From the NCBI GenBank assembly GCA_022825945.1, contig JAJDVS010000073.1, forward strand, positions 1 through 33,445: a DNA stretch of 33,445 nucleotides, written 5' to 3'. The translations under genes were made by a program, and so were the position numbers. Below the pieces are notes generated by a model. That model did no database searches. It was given only the letters and a program-made list of their open reading frames with translations, and had not been told where the DNA came from. Shown here piece by piece: positions 6,064 through 14,758 of this stretch. This DNA is from Pseudomonadales bacterium. GTDB lineage: Bacteria; Pseudomonadota; Gammaproteobacteria; Pseudomonadales; Pseudohongiellaceae. Numbering within the stretch: the first letter of the stretch is position 1; each line of letters starts with the position of its first letter.

Positions 6064-8283
6064 ATGAGCCGCTTTTATCCTCTGCCCTTTGTTGCCGGAT
6101 TGCTTGCGATGTCCTGCACCGAACCGGTGAGCACGAGCGGAATGCTGATGGAGCCTGAGGCCGCGCCGCCCATCGAAATCGAGGTGCTTTCCACCCGCCC
6201 CTGGCTGGTCACCGGTGGCGACGCCCTGGTTGAAGTGCGGGTAACCGATGCGGCCCGTTCCCTGCGGCCGGCGGGTTTGCGAATCGAATTGAATGGGGAA
6301 AATGTCTCCGCCGGGTTTCGCCAGACGGGCGAGCAAACCATGCAGGGGCTGCTCGAAGGGCTGCCCGAAGGCGAGAGCGAACTTGTCGCGAGCATCGCCG
6401 GCGTGGGCGGGAAGGCAAAACAGGTAATCACCAACTGGCCAATTACCGGCCCCATCATCTCGGGCCCGCAACAGGCGCCGTTCTACTGCGAAACCGGTGA
6501 CTTCCGCGCCGTGACGGGCGACTCGCTCGGCGAGCCGCTGGACCGGAACTGCTCGGTGGCAATCCGGGTGGACCATGTCTACTGGAGCGATCTCGAGCAG
6601 GACTTCAAACCCTACCCGTCAGGCCCGGGTGCCTTGCCGCCCCCTGATCTAGCCCGGATCTTGAGCCGGGGCAGGATGATTCCCTATATCGTCCGGGTGG
6701 AAACCGGCACGGTGAACCGCGCCATATACGAAATCGCCATGCTGCACGACCCGGCCCAGGGCGAGCCCGACCCGTGGCAACGCAGCAATGGCTGGAACGG
6801 CAAGCTGGTCTACACCCACGGCGGCGGTTGCCGGGGCGGCTGGTATCGGCAGGGCGCGCGAACCGGCGGCGTCATGCGTCGGGGCCTGTTCGAGCAGGGA
6901 TACGCGGTTGTCTCGTCTTCGCTCAATGTGTTCGGCCAGAACTGCAACGACCTGCTCGCTTCCGAGACCCACATCATGGTCAAGGAACGATTCATCGAGC
7001 GTTACGGCGTGCCTGACTACACCATCGCCACCGGAGCTTCCGGGGGTTCGTACCAGTCACACCAGACCGCCGACAACTATCCCGGCGTATTCGACGGCAT
7101 CATCGTTTCCGCCAGCTTCCCCGATGTCACCTCGGCAACCATTTTCACCGTCGCCGATGCGCGACTGCTGCACCACTACTTTGAAGTGATCAGCCCCGGC
7201 GAATTCAGCCCGGAGCAGCAGCAGGCGGTTTCGGGTTTCGGCTCCTGGGGCTCCATCGCCAGTCTCAGCCGCGGCGCGGCCCGGCTCGACCCCATCTTCG
7301 AGCCCAATGCGCTGCCCGAGGACCAGGGCGGCGAAGTAGGCCTGGACGAATTGCACGCGATTCTCTATCGCCCGGGGCAGGGGGGAATCCGGGCCACTGT
7401 CTACGATCATACCGTCAACGTATACGGAGCAGACCCGGCCAGCGGCAGCGCCCTGCGTCCACTGGACAATTACGGCGTGCAATATGGCCTCGCCGCTTTC
7501 CATGCCGGACAGATCACGGCGCGGCAGTTCATCGATCTGAACCGCGGTATCGGCGGTTTTGACCGCGACCTGAACCATGTATTCGAGCGCCACCGCGCCG
7601 ACCCCCTCGCCAGTCGCCGGGCCTTCGAATCGGGCCGCATACTCAACGGCGGCGGCGGACTCGCGGCAATCCCGGTGATCGATTACCGCAGCTACACCGA
7701 TCACGCCGAAAACGGCGATATCCACATGATCGTGCATCAGTTCTCGACCCGGGAACGGCTGCGGCTCGCTAATGGCAATGCCCGCAATCACGTCATGCAG
7801 ATCGGCGGGCAATGGGGTTTTGAGCCCGGGAACGATGATCTCGGTGAGTTGTTTCGGAGCATGGATGAGTGGATTCTGGCGATCCGGCGCGACGAATCAT
7901 CCATGCCGGCGGACCTGATCGTTGCCGCCAACCGGCCCACCCGGCTGAATGACGCCTGCTGGGACGCCATCGGCCCGGAGCGAATCAAGATCGAGGAAGA
8001 GCTCGGCTACGCCGGCGAGGGCCGCTGCGGCGAGCTGTATCCCGCGTATCCCACGCCGCGCCATGTGGCGGGGGCCCCGCTGGCGAACAACATCGTCTCC
8101 TGCCACTTGCGACCCGTGAATCGGGATGAGTATCGTCAGCCGCTTACCGAACGCGAATGGGCCGAATTGCAGATGATTTTTGCCGACGGCGTATGCGACT
8201 GGAGCCGCGGCGACGCCGGCGGCGCAAAGTACCAGGGAGGCTGGCTGTCTTTCGGCCCGTCCCCGGTCAACCGGGTGAATTGA
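6064..8283 (+). CDS. DUF6351-like secreted protein, alpha/beta-hydrolase-like
   Basis: 739 residues with an N-terminal export signal (MSRFYPLPFVAGLLAMSC; a weak lipobox is possible). An Ig-like region at about 40-130 (EIEVLSTRPWLVTGGDALVEVRV) is followed by a large domain. This has KLVYTHGGGCRGGWY resembling an oxyanion-hole loop, ATGASGGSYQSHQTADNYPGVF resembling a nucleophile elbow around Ser, and a late IHMIVHQF and WILAIR region. The layout matches proteins annotated as DUF6351, which look like secreted esterase or tannase-type hydrolases, but no activity is known to me. ATG 6046 is an alternative start; 6064 gives a better signal peptide and fits the promoter. Confidence 0.8.
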   Translation: MSRFYPLPFVAGLLAMSCTEPVSTSGMLMEPEAAPPIEIEVLSTRPWLVTGGDALVEVRVTDAARSLRPAGLRIELNGENVSAGFRQTGEQTMQGLLEGLPEGESELVASIAGVGGKAKQVITNWPITGPIISGPQQAPFYCETGDFRAVTGDSLGEPLDRNCSVAIRVDHVYWSDLEQDFKPYPSGPGALPPPDLARILSRGRMIPYIVRVETGTVNRAIYEIAMLHDPAQGEPDPWQRSNGWNGKLVYTHGGGCRGGWYRQGARTGGVMRRGLFEQGYAVVSSSLNVFGQNCNDLLASETHIMVKERFIERYGVPDYTIATGASGGSYQSHQTADNYPGVFDGIIVSASFPDVTSATIFTVADARLLHHYFEVISPGEFSPEQQQAVSGFGSWGSIASLSRGAARLDPIFEPNALPEDQGGEVGLDELHAILYRPGQGGIRATVYDHTVNVYGADPASGSALRPLDNYGVQYGLAAFHAGQITARQFIDLNRGIGGFDRDLNHVFERHRADPLASRRAFESGRILNGGGGLAAIPVIDYRSYTDHAENGDIHMIVHQFSTRERLRLANGNARNHVMQIGGQWGFEPGNDDLGELFRSMDEWILAIRRDESSMPADLIVAANRPTRLNDACWDAIGPERIKIEEELGYAGEGRCGELYPAYPTPRHVAGAPLANNIVSCHLRPVNRDEYRQPLTEREWAELQMIFADGVCDWSRGDAGGAKYQGGWLSFGPSPVNRVN

Positions 8284-8350
8284 CTGCGGAACCTGGCCAA
8301 GTAGCCTGATTCGGGTCTTATGGAACAAGGAAAGCCCCGATTATGCCAGG

Positions 8351-8373
8351 GCATCCCTGCGGCACAGGGATGC
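8351..8373. repeat. 9-bp perfect hairpin
   Basis: GCATCCCTG-CGGCA-CAGGGATGC forms a perfect 9-bp stem with a 5-base loop. It has no T run, so it is not an obvious terminator of the upstream gene, but it may protect or end its transcript. Confidence 0.6.
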
Positions 8374-8390
8374 GATAATGAAAAATCCAG

Positions 8391-8546
8391 TTCAAACGCG
8401 GTCACGGCAACGACTTTGTCGATCAGTTCGGTCCTTCCGAGGACAAGATCGACCTGTCCGAGCTCAACGCCGCGGACTTCACCGACAGCATGTAGACGGA
8501 ACTCGGCGGATTATTCCGGGTCCGCTACGGCGGTGAAAACACATAA
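8391..8546 (+). pseudogene. RTX-type (haemolysin calcium-binding) C-terminal fragment
   Basis: The frame starting at 8391 reads FKRGHGNDFVDQFGPSEDKI then DLSEL, strikingly like the last part of RTX/serralysin-like secreted proteins (GxGNDxIxDFxxxEDKIDLS). It has no start codon, is preceded by TGA 8379, is interrupted by TAG 8493 and then continues with a plausible RTX-like tail to TAA 8546. The tail overlaps the CHRD-like fragment on the other strand. It is a decayed remnant of a larger exported protein gene. Confidence 0.6.
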
Positions 8547-8804
8547 ATCGCTTTGCCCCAGCGGGGAGGGGAGTAGGCGATCTCGGTTGCCATCACGCCG
8601 GGAACGCAAATTCATTCCCGCGGGAAAATTGCCTTCCAGGCTGAGAAACACCTCGCCTTCGCCGGTAATGCTGTCCACGGTCTGGGGCGTGGTGGGCATT
8701 GGAGAAAGGCGGGCGCGATAATTTTCCGTCTGCGCCCAGGCCGCCAGGGAAACCAGCAGCGGGGCCGCCAGGGAAATCTGCGCAAGATAGCGAACCCGCT
8801 TCAT
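8511..8804 (-). pseudogene. Truncated CHRD-like secreted protein
   Basis: 97 residues from ATG 8804 (GGAAG six bases upstream). A signal peptide ending AAWAQ precedes YRARLSPMPTTPQTVDSITG and EGEVFLSLEGNFP, which resembles the first strands of CHRD-domain proteins (YxAxLSPVPxxPxTVxxITGSG). CHRD domains are normally about 110-120 residues and end with an HIH-type motif; that part is absent, and the reading frame runs into unrelated sequence opposite the RTX-like fragment. It is probably a 3'-truncated gene, although a short expressed protein cannot be excluded. Confidence 0.5.
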
Positions 8805-8860
8805 CGTCACTTCCCACCAAAATCAGACCCCGATGTTACCCTGTTTGTCAATTTGTCCCA

Positions 8861-8921
8861 GGAGCCTGCGGCGCAGGCTCCCAGGGAAGCTCTGGTCAAG
8901 TCAGAGCTTCCCTGGGGCACA
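8861..8921 (+). repeat. Double-hairpin dispersed repeat, copy 1
   Basis: Hairpin one is GGAGCCTGCG/CGCAGGCTCC (8861-8881, one-base centre). Hairpin two is CCAGGGAAGCTCTG/CAGAGCTTCCCTGG (8881-8915, 14 perfect pairs, 7-base loop). The same two-hairpin unit recurs at 18740-18800. Smaller palindromes follow (TCGAAGC-GCA-GCTTCGA at 8962-8978, GGAGCTACGCTCC near 8998), so the gene-free stretch 8805-9159 is mostly palindromic repeats. Confidence 0.85.
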
Positions 8922-9066
8922 TGGAAGTGCCGTGGAATTCGATGGGTGGAGGCAAGCGTTTTCGAAGCGCAGCTTCGAGCGCGGCCGCAACGGTATGGAG
9001 CTACGCTCCGTAACTGGAGCAAGCCATTGAATTCAGATAATACTTGGATGCGCACAATTCACATTT

Positions 9067-9090
9067 GGCGGATTTCCGGGGAAATTCGCC
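9067..9090. promoter_or_regulatory. Imperfect 11-bp inverted repeat upstream of gcdH
   Basis: GGCGGATTTCC/GGAAATTCGCC with a 2-base centre and one mismatch lies about 70 bases before the gcdH start. Its size suits a regulator binding site, but no regulator gene is nearby. Confidence 0.3.
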
Positions 9091-9159
9091 GAAATTTCTG
9101 ATGTGACGGCAATCTGTTAGACTTTCGCGCCGCCCGTCCATTTCCCTCCGGAGGCCGAG

Positions 9160-10353
9160 ATGCCCGCTACGCCCGATTCCGCCCCCTTCCAGTGGGATGA
9201 CCCGTTTCTGCTGGACGAGCAGCTCAGCGAAGAAGAGCGCATGGTGCGCGAAACCACGCGGCAGTATGCCCGGGACAAGCTGCTGCCGCGGGTGCGCGAG
9301 GCCTGTCGCAGGGAGGAAACCGACCCGGCGATCTTTCGCGAAATGGGGGAACTAGGCCTGCTCGGCTGCATGATCGAAGGCCATGCCTGCGCCGGCATGA
9401 ATTACGTCTGCTATGGGCTCGTGGCCCAGGAGATCGAGGCGGTGGATTCGGGTTACCGTTCGATGATGTCGGTGCAGTCGAGCCTGGTCATGCATCCCAT
9501 CAACACCTTCGGCAGCGAATCCCAGAAGCGGAAGTACCTGCCGGGGCTTGCCAGAGGAGAGTTGATAGGCTGCTTCGGCCTTACCGAACCTGATTACGGC
9601 TCCGACCCTGGCGGCATGATTTCCCGGGCGCACAGCGTCGCCGGCGGTTATGAATTGACCGGCGCCAAGAACTGGATCAGCAACTCTCCAATCTCCGATG
9701 TCTTTATCGTCTGGGCCAGGGATGACGACGGCGCGATTCGCGGCTTCATTCTCGAGCGGGACATGCCGGGCCTGAGCGCGCCGAAGATCGAAGGCAAGCT
9801 GGCCTTGCGGGCATCCGTCACCGGCGAGATCGTCATGGATGGGGTTTTCGTTCCCGAAGAAAACCTGCTGCCCAATGCCCGGGGGCTTGCCGGGCCTTTC
9901 AGTTGCCTGAATTCCGCCCGCCTCGGCATTGCCTGGGGAGCCCTGGGCGCCGCGCGCACCTGCTGGCACACAGCGCTGGATTACACCCTGGAGCGCAAGC
10001 AGTTCAAGCGCCCGCTGGCGGCGAATCAACTGATCCAGAAAAAACTCGCCCAGATGCAAACCGATATCAGCATTGGCCTGCAAGGCTGCCTGCGGGCAAG
10101 CCGCCTGCGGGACGAAGGCAAGCTGGCGCCGCCCCTGGTTTCACTGCTGAAACGCAACTCCTGCCTCAAGGCGCTCGATTGCGCCAGGGAAGCCCGGGAC
10201 ATGCTCGGCGGCAATGGCATCTCCGACGAGTACCCCGTCATGCGCCACGCCCAGAACCTGGAAGTCGTCAATACCTACGAAGGCACCCAGGACATTCACG
10301 CACTCATCCTCGGCCGCGCCCAAACCGGCATTCAGGCGTTCGCCTCCCGTTAA
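9160..10353 (+). CDS. gcdH: Glutaryl-CoA dehydrogenase
   Basis: 397 residues, the usual length of the family. The protein has the acyl-CoA dehydrogenase fold: N-terminal helices ([17 protein letters not shown]), the FAD-contacting [17 protein letters not shown] and [13 protein letters not shown] segments, and a C-terminal helical domain. The catalytic glutamate lies in [20 protein letters not shown] (about residue 374), the arrangement characteristic of glutaryl-CoA dehydrogenase. The enzyme oxidises and decarboxylates glutaryl-CoA to crotonyl-CoA in lysine and tryptophan breakdown, in the cytoplasm, passing electrons to ETF. GGAGG sits 8 bases before the ATG. It stands alone; the partner CoA-transferase gene is not in the window. 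Confidence 0.93.
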   Translation: MPATPDSAPFQWDDPFLLDEQLSEEERMVRETTRQYARDKLLPRVREACRREETDPAIFREMGELGLLGCMIEGHACAGMNYVCYGLVAQEIEAVDSGYRSMMSVQSSLVMHPINTFGSESQKRKYLPGLARGELIGCFGLTEPDYGSDPGGMISRAHSVAGGYELTGAKNWISNSPISDVFIVWARDDDGAIRGFILERDMPGLSAPKIEGKLALRASVTGEIVMDGVFVPEENLLPNARGLAGPFSCLNSARLGIAWGALGAARTCWHTALDYTLERKQFKRPLAANQLIQKKLAQMQTDISIGLQGCLRASRLRDEGKLAPPLVSLLKRNSCLKALDCAREARDMLGGNGISDEYPVMRHAQNLEVVNTYEGTQDIHALILGRAQTGIQAFASR

Positions 10354-10500
10354 GAGGTGAATCAGCGCAAGTCGCCTGTCGACAGCGACGGGTCAGAGTC
10401 TTGCAAGCCGCTCGAAAGCCAAAAAACATTTCGGGCATGCGGCCAATTTCATGTATAGTATGCCGAAATCCATTCTGCCATTCTGTTAGGGGAAACGTCC

Positions 10501-13020
10501 ATGAAGAAGCATCTTGCCTATGCCATCTGTACGGGGATCACGCTTGCGTCTCCTGCTTTCGCGCAGGCGCAAAACGAAGCAACCGCGGCAGTCGAGGAAA
10601 TCCTCGTCACCGCCACCAGACGCGAGGAATCCCTGCAGGAGGTTCCGGTCGCGGTAACCGCGATCAGCGCCGAAGCCCTTGACCGGGCCGGCATCAAGGA
10701 CCTGCGGGACCTTTCCACCCTGGCGACTTCATTCAACATGAATTCGTCCCAGACCGAAACCGGCGGCACCACCCTGCGCATTCGCGGAGTCGGCACCACC
10801 GGCAACAACATCGGCCTCGAAAGCGCCGTGGGCGTGTTTCTCGACGATGTCTACCTGAGTCGCCCGGGCATCGCCCTCAGCGATCTCATGGATGTGGAGC
10901 AGGTGGAAGTGCTGCGGGGGCCACAGGGCACCCTGTTTGGCCGCAACACTTCCGCCGGCGCCATCAGTATCCGCACCCGCAGGCCGAATCTGAGCGAAAG
11001 CGAATCCTTCGCCAATATTACCGCGGCGAATTACGATGGCCTCAACTTCCAGGCCGGAGTCAGCGGGCCGATCATTCAGGACGAGCTCGGCTACCGGCTG
11101 TCCATCGCCCGGCGCGAACAGGGCGGCTTTCTCGAATCCACCACCGGCGCCGAAAGCCGCAACCGGGACCGTCTCTCGCTGCGGGGGCAGTTGCTCTGGA
11201 ACCTCTCCGACACCGTCGACCTGCGGCTGATCGCCGACTACGCGGACTCCGACGAGCTATGCTGCGACGCTGTGACCATGCAGGATTCGGCGGGACGCGC
11301 CCTCGGCTCTTTTGCCGCCGCCGGGCTGCCCGCGGATGGCGGCATCCAGGCCCTGGGCGATTATGCCCTGGAAAACATGATCTCCAATGCGGAGCAGTTC
11401 GAGAACGGCTCCGAGCAAACCGGATTGTCCGCGGAGTTGAACTGGGACCTCAGCGAGAACGTGGCGCTCACCTGGCTCGGCTCCTGGCGTTCCTATGATT
11501 CGGATGCAGTGCAGCAGTCCGATTTCGTCAGTATGGATGTCTTTTCGGTATCGCCTGCCGCCGCCGGCGGATTTCCCACCGGCGCGCAAATCGACACGAT
11601 CACCACCGAATTGCGGTTGACGGGAGAAATGGACCGGCTGAGCTGGATGCTGGGCGCCTACCTGAGCACCGAAGACATCTATGCCACCGGCGGCCTTGGC
11701 CTTGGCAGCGACTTCACCGCCAACACCGACGCCATGCTGTGGCGATTCGCCTTCGCTCCCGTGCTCGGCGCGGCGCCCTTGCTCGGTCAGGTCCCCCTGG
11801 CCACAGGGGGCGTTTTCGCCGACGTGCTAGCCTCGCCTTCGCCCGCCACGGCATTCGCCGGCGGCGTCAATGCCGCGGGCAGCCACGCCCAGAACCACTT
11901 CACCCAGGACGGGCGTTCGACTTCCCTTTTCACCCAGAACACATTGGAGTTGACCGAAGATCTGGACCTGATTTTCGGCCTGCGCTGGATCGACGAACAG
12001 AAAGATGGCGCCTTCCGCCAGGGGCCATCGCCCAACCAGGCCTGCGCCAATACCGTCGCCAATGCGGGGGCTTTGGCCGCGGGGGCGGCGGGGACCGGGC
12101 TGGAAGTGGTGGCGGGAACCATCGGCGGCTTCAGCGCGGGATACGTCTGCTTTCCCTTCGCCGCGCCCGCCGACCTCATACCCGGCCGCCCGGAGACTTT
12201 CGCCGATACCTACGACGACGACGCGCTGGCCTATACCGTCAAGCTGTCCAATGATTTCAGCGAACTCGTTTCGGGTTACGTCAGCTTTACCCACGGTTAC
12301 AAGTCCGGCGGATTCAATCTCGACGCCACCGCCGCCATCGGCGGCGCCGACCCGAGATTCCGCGCCGAAACCAATGACGCCTGGGAAGTGGGGCTCAAAA
12401 CCCAACTCTTCAATGATCGCCTGCGCGCAAATGTCGCGGCCTGGACTTACGACCTGGAGGACTTCCAGGTGCTTGAATTCACCGGCGTGCAGTTCAGAAC
12501 CTTCAATGTGCCCAAGGCCCGGAGCCAGGGCGCCGAGCTTGAACTCGCCGCTCTGCTGACCGAAAACCTGAACCTGAACTTCGGCTACACCCTGGCGGAT
12601 TCCGAGTATCCCGAGGATTGCGACGGCAATGACCCGAACGCGCCGTCTTCGGTCAGTTCGCTTTGCGGGGCGGCCCTGACCAATGCGCCGGAGAATACCG
12701 CCACCGCGGGGCTGGAGTACCAGGGTTTTGTCGGCGATTACCGGTACTTCCTGGCCGGCAATTACCGCTGGGTGGACGATCGCCGCACCAGCACCCAGCC
12801 CAACTTGGACTTCGACATCATGGAAGCCCACGACATGGTCAATCTGCGCGCCGGCATCGGCGACGAAGACGGCGGCTGGATGCTCGAAATCTGGAGCAAC
12901 AACGTCACCGACACCCGGGCCCGCAACCTGACTTTCAATATCCCGCTGCGGCCGGGCGCCCGGGGCTCCTTCCTCGAAGCGCCCAGGACCTATGGCGCAA
13001 CCCTGCGGTTGAATTTCTGA
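10501..13020 (+). CDS. TonB-dependent receptor
   Basis: 839 residues. A signal peptide (MKKHLAYAICTGITLASPAFAQ) is followed by a TonB-box-like EEILVTATRR and a plug domain (about 40-160) with LRIRGVG, FLDDVYLSRPG and VEVLRGPQGTLFGRNTSAGAI. A long beta-barrel of paired strands ends in ATLRLNF, the terminal Phe expected of an outer membrane protein. It imports a ligand across the outer membrane using energy from TonB. The plug type is common among siderophore and plant or steroid compound receptors, and the substrate cannot be read from sequence. AGGGGA lies 8 bases upstream of the ATG. A near-consensus -10 (TATAGT, 10454-10459) is present but lacks a clear -35. Confidence 0.93.
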   Translation: MKKHLAYAICTGITLASPAFAQAQNEATAAVEEILVTATRREESLQEVPVAVTAISAEALDRAGIKDLRDLSTLATSFNMNSSQTETGGTTLRIRGVGTTGNNIGLESAVGVFLDDVYLSRPGIALSDLMDVEQVEVLRGPQGTLFGRNTSAGAISIRTRRPNLSESESFANITAANYDGLNFQAGVSGPIIQDELGYRLSIARREQGGFLESTTGAESRNRDRLSLRGQLLWNLSDTVDLRLIADYADSDELCCDAVTMQDSAGRALGSFAAAGLPADGGIQALGDYALENMISNAEQFENGSEQTGLSAELNWDLSENVALTWLGSWRSYDSDAVQQSDFVSMDVFSVSPAAAGGFPTGAQIDTITTELRLTGEMDRLSWMLGAYLSTEDIYATGGLGLGSDFTANTDAMLWRFAFAPVLGAAPLLGQVPLATGGVFADVLASPSPATAFAGGVNAAGSHAQNHFTQDGRSTSLFTQNTLELTEDLDLIFGLRWIDEQKDGAFRQGPSPNQACANTVANAGALAAGAAGTGLEVVAGTIGGFSAGYVCFPFAAPADLIPGRPETFADTYDDDALAYTVKLSNDFSELVSGYVSFTHGYKSGGFNLDATAAIGGADPRFRAETNDAWEVGLKTQLFNDRLRANVAAWTYDLEDFQVLEFTGVQFRTFNVPKARSQGAELELAALLTENLNLNFGYTLADSEYPEDCDGNDPNAPSSVSSLCGAALTNAPENTATAGLEYQGFVGDYRYFLAGNYRWVDDRRTSTQPNLDFDIMEAHDMVNLRAGIGDEDGGWMLEIWSNNVTDTRARNLTFNIPLRPGARGSFLEAPRTYGATLRLNF

Positions 13021-13077
13021 ATATGGAATCGAAGAACCTGCCAGTTGTCTTGCACTGAAGATCTGGAGGCCAAGACC

Positions 13078-13287
13078 TTGGAAGTAATTCTTGTAGCAGT
13101 TCTGGTATTGTTGTTTTTCGGGCTCGGGGTATTGCTGTATTTTCTGCCCGCCTTCGTCGCTTTCCGGCGCGAGCACCACAACCGGATGGCGATCCTGATC
13201 CTGAATATCTTCCTCGGTTGGACATTTCTGGGCTGGGTGGCCGCCCTGATCTGGTCATTCACTGCAGTGCGGTTTGCGGCACACTAG
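13078..13287 (+). CDS. Superinfection immunity-like small membrane protein
   Basis: About 69 residues with two membrane helices (ILVAVLVLLFFGLGVLLYFLP and FLGWTFLGWVAALIWSF) joined by a basic loop AFRREHHNRMAILILNIF. This matches the short family annotated as superinfection immunity protein (phage T4 Imm-like), which is common in bacterial chromosomes where its role is unproven. I chose TTG 13078 because GGAGG lies 8-9 bases upstream; the frame is open to 13045. It follows the TonB receptor by 57 bases. Its TAG stop codon is the first base triplet of the inverted-repeat element at 13284. Confidence 0.8.
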   Translation: MEVILVAVLVLLFFGLGVLLYFLPAFVAFRREHHNRMAILILNIFLGWTFLGWVAALIWSFTAVRFAAH

Positions 13288-13450
13288 GAGCCTGCGCCGT
13301 AGGAATTCGCGAAAGCGAAAATTCGCTATCGCCGCGCCCCTGGCCGGTCGATTGAGGCGAATATTGGTGGATATGCAACGAAATCGAGCGGCCTGGGGCG
13401 TGGATGAGAGCGGATTTGCAGCCGTGAATTCCCACGGCGCAGGCTCCTAG
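13284..13450. mobile_element. MITE-like 167-bp inverted-repeat element
   Basis: Both ends carry CTAGGAGCCTGCGCCGT in inverted orientation, followed by (A/G)GGAATTC and two more matching bases. Inner arms also match: CGCCCCTGGCCGGTCGATT against its complement near 13385-13405 with two differences. The whole unit could fold into one long hairpin. It encodes no protein. CTAG at both outer ends may be a target duplication or part of the termini. It fills the space exactly between the immunity-like stop codon and the next gene start. Confidence 0.75.
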
Positions 13451-13452
13451 CC

Positions 13453-14697
13453 ATGATTCGAATTGTGCAAGGCGTCGCCTTGCTGCTGCTGCCGGCAGTC
13501 ATATTCGGGCAGGCCCTGCCGCCGGGTGACCCGGCCTCGCTTGGCATGGACCTGGCAAAACTGGAACTCGTTACCGCCAGACTGCAGCGGCATATCGACG
13601 ACGGCGACATTCCCGGCGTGGTCGCGGCGGTAGCCCGCGACGGGAAGCTCGTCTACTTCGAAGCCCTGGGACAATACGACCTGGAAAACGGCAGGGAAAT
13701 GGGACCGGACACCCTGTTCCGCATCTATTCGATGACGCGGCAGGTCACCAGCACCGCCGTGCTGCAGCAATACGAACAGGGCAAGTTCGATTTCGACGAT
13801 CCGATCTCGATGTATCTGCCCGAATTCGCCGACCAGCGCGTGCTGCTCGACCCCGGCAGCACCGACATTACGCAAACCCGCGAGCGCATCGGCGACATTA
13901 CCGTGGCGCATCTGCTCACGCATACTTCCGGGCTCGGGTCTCGCAGTTCGGCGCTCTATCGCGAAAACAGCGTGCGCGACAAGTCGATCAGTCTCGACGA
14001 AATGACAAGCAATGCCGCGCGTATCCCGCTGTTCCACGATCCCGGCACGGCCTTCCGCTATGGCATCCACGCCACCATTCTCGGCAAGCTCGTCGAAGTC
14101 TGGTCGGGTCAGCCCTTTGACGAATACCTGCAAGAGAACCTGTTCGAACCCCTCGGTATGGACAGCACGATGTTCTGGGCCGAAGGCGAAGATGCCGAAC
14201 GGCTCGCGGTGGTCTACCGGCCCGCGGACGGTCGCCTGAATCCTTACCGGATCGAACAGGCGCCATGGACCTCACGGCCGCCGCTGATCGAAGGCGGCGT
14301 CGGACTGCTCTCCACCGTGCCCGACTTCATGCGCTACAGCCAGATGGCACTCAACAAGGGCGAACTCGACGGCGAGCGCGTACTGCGGGAGGAAACTGCG
14401 GAACTCATTTACCGCAACGCCGTGCCGGACGCCGCCATGCCCATCGGTACCGGCGGCTATTGGCTCGGCTCGGGCTGGACCCTCGGCGGTTTCAACCTGG
14501 TCATGGACTCTGATGCCTATGATTTCCCGGTCAGCAACGGCGAAATCTGGTGGGACGGCTCCGCCGCCACGCGCTATTTCATCGACCCGAATCTCGACAT
14601 GGTCATGGTCATCATGTCCCAGGTCTCCCCATCCCGCGGCGGCGGTTTTCGCGAGAACTTCAAACGCCTGGTGGACGAAGCCATCATCGACCGGTGA
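13453..14697 (+). CDS. Beta-lactamase-fold serine hydrolase (class C type), SxxK altered
   Basis: 414 residues with a signal peptide (MIRIVQGVALLLLPAVIFGQ). The fold is that of class C beta-lactamase-related esterases and peptidases: FRIYSMTR at 89-96, LLTHTSGLG at about 154-162, FRYGIHATILGKLVE with Tyr203, and a late WWDGSAATRYFIDP. In active members the first motif is SxxK with Ser as nucleophile and Lys as base; here it is S93-M-T-R96, an Arg in place of Lys. The Ser and Tyr are kept. It may be catalytically weakened, changed or inactive. It acts outside the cytoplasm; the substrate is unknown. It starts 2 bases after a palindromic element. Confidence 0.85.
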   Translation: MIRIVQGVALLLLPAVIFGQALPPGDPASLGMDLAKLELVTARLQRHIDDGDIPGVVAAVARDGKLVYFEALGQYDLENGREMGPDTLFRIYSMTRQVTSTAVLQQYEQGKFDFDDPISMYLPEFADQRVLLDPGSTDITQTRERIGDITVAHLLTHTSGLGSRSSALYRENSVRDKSISLDEMTSNAARIPLFHDPGTAFRYGIHATILGKLVEVWSGQPFDEYLQENLFEPLGMDSTMFWAEGEDAERLAVVYRPADGRLNPYRIEQAPWTSRPPLIEGGVGLLSTVPDFMRYSQMALNKGELDGERVLREETAELIYRNAVPDAAMPIGTGGYWLGSGWTLGGFNLVMDSDAYDFPVSNGEIWWDGSAATRYFIDPNLDMVMVIMSQVSPSRGGGFRENFKRLVDEAIIDR

Positions 14698-14758
14698 TGA
14701 CCTCCGGAAGCCCGATTTCATTGACAGCGAAAGAAAATCCCAAAGCCGCAGTCGGGGC

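Noticed and set aside
10376-10385. CTGTCGACAG palindrome before the TonB receptor as an operator
   Set aside because: A 10-bp palindrome with weak flanks is too short to support in GC-rich DNA without further copies.
11827-13179. 450-codon minus-strand frame opposite the TonB receptor
   Set aside because: Shadow of a clear outer membrane receptor; Gly/Val-rich with no recognisable domain.
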